Assembly: GCA_030549495.1 (NCBI GenBank)
Contig: JAUIRK010000570.1
Coordinates: forward strand, 1,040,501-1,104,500
Source of the DNA: Nectonema munidae
Taxonomy: Eukaryota; Nematomorpha; Nectonematoida; Nectonematidae
Length of the DNA stretch: 64,000 nt
Reading direction: 5' to 3'
Below are positions 58,156-64,000 of this stretch, piece after piece (positions within the stretch are counted from its first letter, which is position 1; the number at the start of each line of letters is the position of its first letter). Position numbers and translations under genes: made by a program. Under the pieces are notes generated by a model. That model was not told where the DNA came from and made no database searches. It saw only the letters and a program-made list of their open reading frames with translations.

Positions 58156-59063
58156 CAAACAAAATCAAACAATAAATTAAGATTTCATTACTTCATTTTC
58201 GCAGCATCATTCAAAAATAGTTTAAAAGTTAAATTGGTGCAAGCTACAAAAAGTAAAATAACTTTTAACATTTTGAAATGATTTGCCTTTTATAATAACT
58301 TTTAAGGAAAAAAGTTATAGAGTTTCAACAAAAATTAAAAATATTTACAGCATAACTTAATTTTTTTGAAAACTAATTTGACGCATCCCCAAAAGCGCGG
58401 TACATCAGTGCCTTGTCAATTAAAACACATCCACGGTACCTTTACCTTACCTTTTACTCAAAATTAAAAAATTTGCTACATAATTAACATAAGAAAGGAG
58501 ACAAAATAAACTAATAAAGCAATTTTCACTATTTTATAATGAAACTGTCTGTTTCAGAATAATTTCAAAATAATAGGAGGCATAAAAATGAGATAGTTTA
58601 TCAGCATTTTATTTTAAAGTTTTTATAAGCAGCAAAAGCCAACGTTGAAGAAGCTAACCCTTATAGGGTGATTTGGTAACGCTTGTATTTTTTACTTTTT
58701 GTAAAGAATCATAGTATAAAAAAACGGTAGTTTATCACTTTTCATAAAATATTTAAGTCTAAGAACACAAAATCATTAAAAAAACATTTAAACTAACATA
58801 AATCATAGAATACGAGTACAAGAAAATCATTGCGTTTTTTGACTATTTCTGTCTACAAATAAAATTATGACAGCCGTCATAAATAGATCAAGTACATTTT
58901 TAACAACTGAAATTTTTGTTTCGATATTATATTTTTATTATAATAGTCAACAAATTTAAAAAAAATACATATATTAATTTTGTACAGTGTTACTTACAAA
59001 ATTTAACAATCGAACATTATAAAAAATATCTCTGCACAAATATTAAACAAAATCGAGCCAAAA

Positions 59064-59400
59064 ATGAGTTTGGCAGGGAACGCTATAAACGTTGCAGTAG
59101 TAGCCGCTTGGAAACTTTACGAAGTGAATAAAGGGGAGATTATTTCACATATTAATTTTCGAAGAGAAGTGGCTTTGAATCGCCTTCAGTTGAAAAGAAA
59201 ACCTGCTCCAACCTCAAATTACTCATTAAAGTCTAGAAATGTTAATGGACACTACCTTATTGCTGTTTATAGAGATCTACAAAGAAAATGTGTAATCTGT
59301 AAAAAAAATACTTTGATTTGATGTTTTGCTTGCGAAAAGAACATTCATCGAGATTGTTTTCCTTTTTACCATGGAGGTTTCAAACGTCACTTTATATTTC
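59064..59400 (+). pseudogene. piggyBac transposase C-terminal fragment
   Basis: NAINVAVVAAWKLYEVNKGE, then INFRREVALNRLQLKRKP and a cysteine-rich end CVICKK...CFACEKNIHRDCFPFYH with an in-frame stop before CFACEK. This is the conserved C-terminal helix and CRD zinc finger of piggyBac proteins. Everything upstream (the catalytic Asp region) is absent. It differs in sequence from the element at 27551-29817. Confidence 0.75.
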
Positions 59401-59739
59401 TTGATTGAATAAAGTGATTTTTTTTATACAACGCTTACACTTTATGAAGCTAATGGTCCACTTCTGGATCCTCCTTTGTTTTAAGGTAATTTTTTCTTCC
59501 GAAAAATGAAATATCAAAAAAAAAAAAATTTTGCATGCTAAAAATGAGGGAAAGAAAAAGGGTGTTTAAAATTAATTTCCTTAAATTATATAAAAATATA
59601 ATGATCACCAAAATGCCTACAAACATAGATCTTTTTTTAAAAGGTTATGCATATAATATCATTTACTCGATAAAACAAAATGCTTTTGGTTATCTTGTAT
59701 ATAATATATTAATTCTTTTGGATTAATGATAGAATTACC
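59401..59739. other. spacer, no gene recognised
   Basis: AT-rich, no supported feature. Confidence 0.4.
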
Positions 59740-59743
59740 TTAA

Positions 59744-59874
59744 CCCATTAAGTACCATAGAAATCAGACGATATCTAAAAAAAATGCAGACGATTTATAT
59801 TCAAAATCATTTAAAAAAGCAGACGAAGATGAAATTACTTATGTTCCCAAATGGGAGCATTGGGACTTAATGGG
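59744..59874. mobile_element. 131-bp MITE with TTAA target sites, copy 2
   Basis: The ends are CCCATTAAGTACC and, in reverse complement, CCCATTAAGTCCC. It is flanked by TTAA (59740-59743 and 59875-59878). The interior GCAGACGATTTATATTCAAA and GATGAAATTACTTATGTTCC are shared with copy 1 at 22548-22677. Confidence 0.82.
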
Positions 59875-59878
59875 TTAA

Positions 59879-61075
59879 ATAAACAGATTGTTTTACAAGA
59901 TATCAAAATATTATAGCAAAAAGTGGTTTTTTGATTTTAAAATTGTTGAAAATAGTTGTTATCAATAATGAAAGTTGAATTTGGATTTTGCGTTGAAGAT
60001 TTATCGTGTTCTAATAATCAATATTAAAACATCGCAAAAACGTCAACCATGTTGATAACAGTCGGGAAACTTTAACCCTCAGTTTACCCCTTCGGGTCTA
60101 TTTTTAGTCTTGGAATTTATATTTGTTAAAAACCAAAACTTTTTTTACATTATACTAATCTATATATTTATTTTCTTCCATGTTAAATAATTATATATAT
60201 TATCTAGCTTTGATTGACTGTCAAATTAATGAGTTATAATGGGGATATACCATTTTTTCATGTAATGAAGCCTTATATTTAACTACATTCTGGTTCATTC
60301 TAACAACACATCCCATTTGAGAGTATTGAAATGGGAATAGGTTTTTTTACTAGTTTTTTTCAAGCTTAAAATAACTGAAAAGCTTTTTAATTCGATTGGA
60401 ATTCATAAAATTAGAAGCAACAAAAACTGTTCTGCTGTCTTAGAATGAAAAACCATGTGTTTCTTCAAAAAACCTGTTTTTGTTTAACATTTCTTTTTTG
60501 ACAAAATGGATTTAACTAATTCTATTTCTTCTGAAAGTACTAGTTTTTTTGTTGTTTTCTGTAATTTTTTTCAAAAAGATTTAATCTTGAAAAATAATTA
60601 TCAGTAACATAATGATAAGTAGTATTTAGGTAATCTAAATTTTTGGGCAAATCCAAAAAAACATTTTTTCTCGAGGGAATTTACTCAGAAAATGTTTTTT
60701 TCTTGATAAAAATCAAAACTAACTGCATATCCAGGCTATGCAATCGTGCCATTGTTTATAATGAAATCGTTGAGGCTTACCTTTCACGAATTCTTTTAAA
60801 AAGTGATAGTCATAATATGTATCCATACTTTAATCAAGGTTGTGGACTTTAAAATATGGGTGATTTCTGATAAAGATGTTATTCAGCTCTAAGAGGTATT
60901 CTTTTTGTGAATTTGTCATTAGGATTTAAGTTGTTGTTGTCTGAAAAATGAAGATGCTATTTTATCTCATCAAGCCTATCTCGTGCATCGAATCAGAAAC
61001 TATTTTTACATTGCAGTCTTCTGACCTGTTCCAATAAAGTCTCCATTGGGATAAGTCTATCGTATCCCATTAGAA
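59879..61075. other. spacer, no gene recognised
   Basis: AT-rich, no supported feature. Confidence 0.4.
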
Positions 61076-61520
61076 CACTGGTTCTCAACCTTTTTAACAA
61101 AGGGCTAAATCAAAAACCAACATTGCACTAGAACGGGCGTCCCAGTCTGGGGTACATACACATGTACCACCAGTGATAAATTTACACTCCTAAGGGGGTA
61201 CATTTATTTAAAGGAAAACAATAGGGATTTATATTGTATTATTACAATCTCTTAATGTCATACAAAAGTTTTGAATCGGAGATTACATTCAAAACACAAA
61301 ACATAAATCAAGCACTTTTGACAGATTTTCTCATAACTTTCTCTCTCTGTCTTTCTCACCAATGTAAGAATAAAAAATTTTCTTAGTGTTATTTTGGATT
61401 TTAAAATTAAAAGGTTACACAAAATTTTTTAGCCATGATAGGGTACATTTAAAAAAAGGTTGCGAACCCCTGCACTAGAGGGCCGCAACAAAACAAAAGA
61501 TGCTACACTTTGATATACTA
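61076..61520. mobile_element. Charlie-like hAT MITE with a second MITE nested in it
   Basis: The outer element starts CACTGGTTCTCAACC (61076) and continues as AAAGGGCTAAATCAAAAACC, resuming after the inner insert at AGAGGGCCGCAAC. The inner element spans 61135-61472: its left part is CGGGCGTCCCAGTCTGGGG, its right end in reverse complement is CAGGGGTTCGCAACC. It is flanked by CACTAGAA (61127-61134) and CACTAGAG (61473-61480), 7 of 8 matching. The outer right end is not clear. Confidence 0.65.
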
Positions 61521-61954
61521 AAAAAAAAAAGAGGATGGATGATTGCACCCTGTCTAAATCTACCATTCCCATAAACACAAGGTATATAGACAAAATTTAA
61601 GAGCAGATCATAGATATAAAACTATTTTACAACCTATGTACAGGACAATTAGTAGCTCAATAATTTTCGCAATACCTACAATTTTAATATGATATTGCTA
61701 CCATATAATATGATATTGCATTATAATAAGCATTCATATAAAACCAATAAGTTCTTCTAAGAGTAAGTTTAAATCTTTATTTTTCTGACTTGCATACATA
61801 TTTTTTAAGCTTTTTTGGTACACTATTCAATAACACTTTTTATCTTTCATACAAACAATTTATAGAATAACTCCAATCATGATGGGGAATAAATTTAAAT
61901 ACAATTTATATTTGAAATATTTGCACTTGAGGGGAAAGGAAATAGCTCTACACT

Positions 61955-62020
61955 CACTGGCCTAGCTACGAATTTGACCTAAGAGGTAGGGAAAAAAAAT
62001 CGGGTAGGGAGGGCACACAA
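61955..62020 (+). mobile_element. hAT-like solo end (CACTGGCCTAGCTACG)
   Basis: CACTGGCCTAGCTACGAATT followed by a G-rich run resembles the CAGNGGCGTAGC ends of hAT A, B and C. No partner end was found. Confidence 0.4.
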
Positions 62021-62535
62021 ATTTACGTATCTATCACTTATAAATAAAGTAAAATTCTCATGTGAAATATAATATATATTTTTTAAAAAAAAATATGTAT
62101 AATGAAAATAAAATACTATATTGAGAAAAAAATCGTTCGTCTTCTTAAAAACTAATAGAGCTATAATGAATGTTGATTTAAGAAAACGACAATCAATGAT
62201 CCATTTGTTAAATATTTCTGTAATTGTAAATTGTTTTTAACAAAGGTCTGAATGATATGAAAATAATTTTTTCAGCATCGATTTTCATGGTTTTTAATGT
62301 GCTGGATATTTAAAAGATTTTATAATAAATCAATAATTTCTGCATTTTTAGTGAGTTTAACTTTGAATTTTTTGATATTTTGAAATCAACATATATCTTT
62401 AACGAAAAAATGAAAGGGTTTATTTGTACACTCTTTTTAGTCTAGGCTAAATTTAGGTAGGTTTTATTTCATTACTACTTCATCAAAAATAAATATACCC
62501 CTGATATTTATCCTTTCTTTGTTCAAATCTATCTC
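62021..62535. other. spacer, no gene recognised
   Basis: AT-rich, no supported feature. Confidence 0.4.
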
Positions 62536-63060
62536 AAGTTACTCTTGCAAATCGAATAATTACAGCCAGACGCCAGCTACGGCCAATAATGAAGATGTTA
62601 ATGTTGGAATTGTTCCACAACACTTACCACTCGGGTATTTTTCATCAATGTTTGGCATATCTTAACGTCCAGCAGTTTAAGATCCAATCTATTTCGCTCT
62701 CGCACAGCCTGCTGCTCCTGAGCCTGCAATATCTCCAAACTTAGGATCGAGAAGATGCTGCCAAAGATATACTTACTGCTCTGCGCCCAACTTTAATGCA
62801 GCACAACATTAATTTGCCTTCGGGAGCGAAAATTTCCTTTCCTGACACATCACACTGGATGATTGAGAAACCGAGGTATACACCATTTTTCTTATGGATC
62901 TAGCAAAGACAGAGCTGCTGATAGCTTGAAGAATCTACACACCTGCATTTCGCGTCCCAAAAGATTTTGCATTAGTTCGACTAAAAAAGGCGTGGTAGAA
63001 CCTGTGATGGGCAACCTAAATTTGCATCACCTTAATGATACACACACAGCTGTTTGAATG
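62536..63060 (+). pseudogene. unidentified coding-like, GC-richer segment
   Basis: One plus-strand frame reads RRQLRPIMKMLMLELFHNTY, then IFHQCLAYLNVQQFKIQSIS, LSHSLLLLSLQYLQT, one TAG, then DREDAAKDILTALRPTLMQH and KISFPDTSHWMIEKPR. GTATAC after it could be a splice donor, and ATTACAG just before RRQ a possible acceptor. A second frame at 62863-63057 has SKDRAADSLKNLHTC and VVEPVMGNLNLHHLNDTHT. Base composition is clearly richer in G+C than around it. I do not recognise the protein. It may be a decayed host-gene copy. Confidence 0.35.
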
Positions 63061-63245
63061 CTTAAAACAGAGTCAATTAAACATAAAGGATAAAATCAAT
63101 GATCTTTTACAGAAACAGAAACACACACTTTAGATGTGCTTTTAATTGATAAAATTTAATCATTAAAGATTTTCATTTGTGATATTTTTATTTCTAAACA
63201 TTCCTCTTGTGTTGCGCTGCAAGTGAGCGTAGATCTTGTCCAGGG
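63061..63245. other. spacer
   Basis: No supported feature. Confidence 0.4.
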
Positions 63246-63370
63246 GCAATAATTTTCTATAAGTAAGAGTTGCTTTTTATAAAACATGTATGCTGATCGC
63301 ATTATAGGATGTAATGATCATTCGAATACAGGATAATGTAAGATAAGAGAATAAAAGAGCGAATGTAGAC
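63246..63370. repeat. dispersed repeat, copy 2 of 2
   Basis: Matches 2797-2880 in the same orientation: CAATAATTTTCTATAAGTAA, then AAAACATGTATG and GATCGCAT. It carries extra bases before the shared GACTTTC end. Confidence 0.6.
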
Positions 63371-64000
63371 TTTCGAGTCAAACATCATGCCAAGTTGGTC
63401 AGAAATTCCTATCAAAAATATTTTACAAACGATATGATAGCTATATAATAATAATAATCTTTTGTATCAATATGCACACAATAACTAAGCAATGTTTATC
63501 ACAGTGTCTCAATTGTTGTATTTTTGAGCAAACACAGGATGGTGATCCATCAGCTTTTTCTCATCTTCTCTCGCAGTGATTCTATTTCTCTTTCCGTCTC
63601 CCCTGTTTTTCTCTTGCGCTTTCTTTGCTAAAACTCAATCACCCAAGCTCTCATTCAGAATTTTTTTCGTCCTTTTTGGAAGACGCTTGAAAGTTCGCCC
63701 CTGATCTAGTCTTGCTAGCCATTTCAGCTTTAAAAGGTGAAACTGTCAATAAAACCTTGCTTTTAAACAGCGCCACAAAAAAGAAAATTTTGTTTTAAAT
63801 CTAACATGAAAATCTAATGTAAAAACAGTATCATTTAAATTATATTATTTAATGTGCAGGACAGTTACAGACATATTTTTTAATACAAGTGCAGCGAAGA
63901 TGCAAAAAATTAAATAGGATGGGCGGGTGAAACAAAATTTTTACAAGCCGCATAGGGTTTTAATGTCTATGATGATACAATTTATATACAGCTTCCAAGT
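63371..64000. other. right end of window, no gene recognised
   Basis: A CT-rich patch at 63540-63620 and AT-rich DNA. No supported feature. Confidence 0.4.

Larger units (their letters stand above)
56808..58885. repeat. right arm of long inverted repeat
   Basis: Reverse-complement counterpart of 2900-4289. It carries two insertions that the left arm lacks: a 531-bp element (56933-57463) and a further roughly 500 bp at about 57645-58155. A deletion of about 120 bp, including the SINE head, lies near 58385. The shared blocks (GTCTAGTAGACTC, CATCAGTGCCTTGTCAAT, AGGAGGCATAAAAA, TTTCTGTCTACAAAT) leave little doubt about common origin. Confidence 0.8.

Noticed and set aside
1-64000. Search for LTR retrotransposons or viral copies
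   Set aside because: No paired long terminal repeats, protease/integrase or capsid-like frames were recognised.

Overview
This 64 kb window is AT-rich eukaryotic nuclear DNA. It has two recognisable host genes, spliceosomal introns, tRNA-derived SINEs, several non-LTR retrotransposon remnants and many hAT, piggyBac and pogo-type DNA transposons. No tRNA, rRNA, CRISPR or bacterial-style operon was seen. The protein families and the ZBED5-like, TTF-zinc-finger and piggyBac transposases suggest an invertebrate animal. An arthropod, perhaps a crustacean such as a copepod, is a guess and not shown by the sequence.

Host genes. A single-exon CIR1-like gene (CBF1-interacting corepressor, RNA/splicing associated) lies at 1575-2291 (+). 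A phosphatidylserine decarboxylase gene (PISD/PSD, mitochondrial inner membrane) lies on the minus strand from about 20.73 kb down to 4.715 kb. Five exons can be placed with GT-AG boundaries and consistent phases: about 20563-20729, 19407-19640, 18864-19350, 16339-16499 and 4715-4942. Its first exon(s), with the mitochondrial targeting peptide, were not found. The last intron (4943-16338) holds a minus-strand hAT fragment, a TTF-type hAT fragment, a SINE, a whole ZBED5-like hAT, a Tigger remnant and a broken copy of an unnamed repeat-encoded protein family.

Repeat landscape. From 20.7 kb to 35 kb: a strongly hairpinned 180-nt locus at 21.75-21.94 kb, small MITEs, and a LINE at 25.4-29.9 kb that was hit by a 436-bp MITE and by a 2.3-kb piggyBac. 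From 39.3 to 46.2 kb one hAT (B) contains a second hAT (A, 40040-44016), each with a perfect 8-bp target-site duplication. A close relative of A lies in opposite orientation at 51039-55271 (C), inside a Pol III-like B-box sequence. A LINE 3' end lies at 48.1-49.0 kb. From 56.8 to 58.9 kb a segment is an inverted, diverged copy of 2.9-4.29 kb, including part of a SINE. From 59 to 64 kb there are a piggyBac 3' fragment, MITEs and an unidentified coding-like stretch.

The genes do not form a shared pathway. The window is a PISD/CIR1 neighbourhood expanded by layers of transposon insertion, and the nesting allows relative dating of several insertions.
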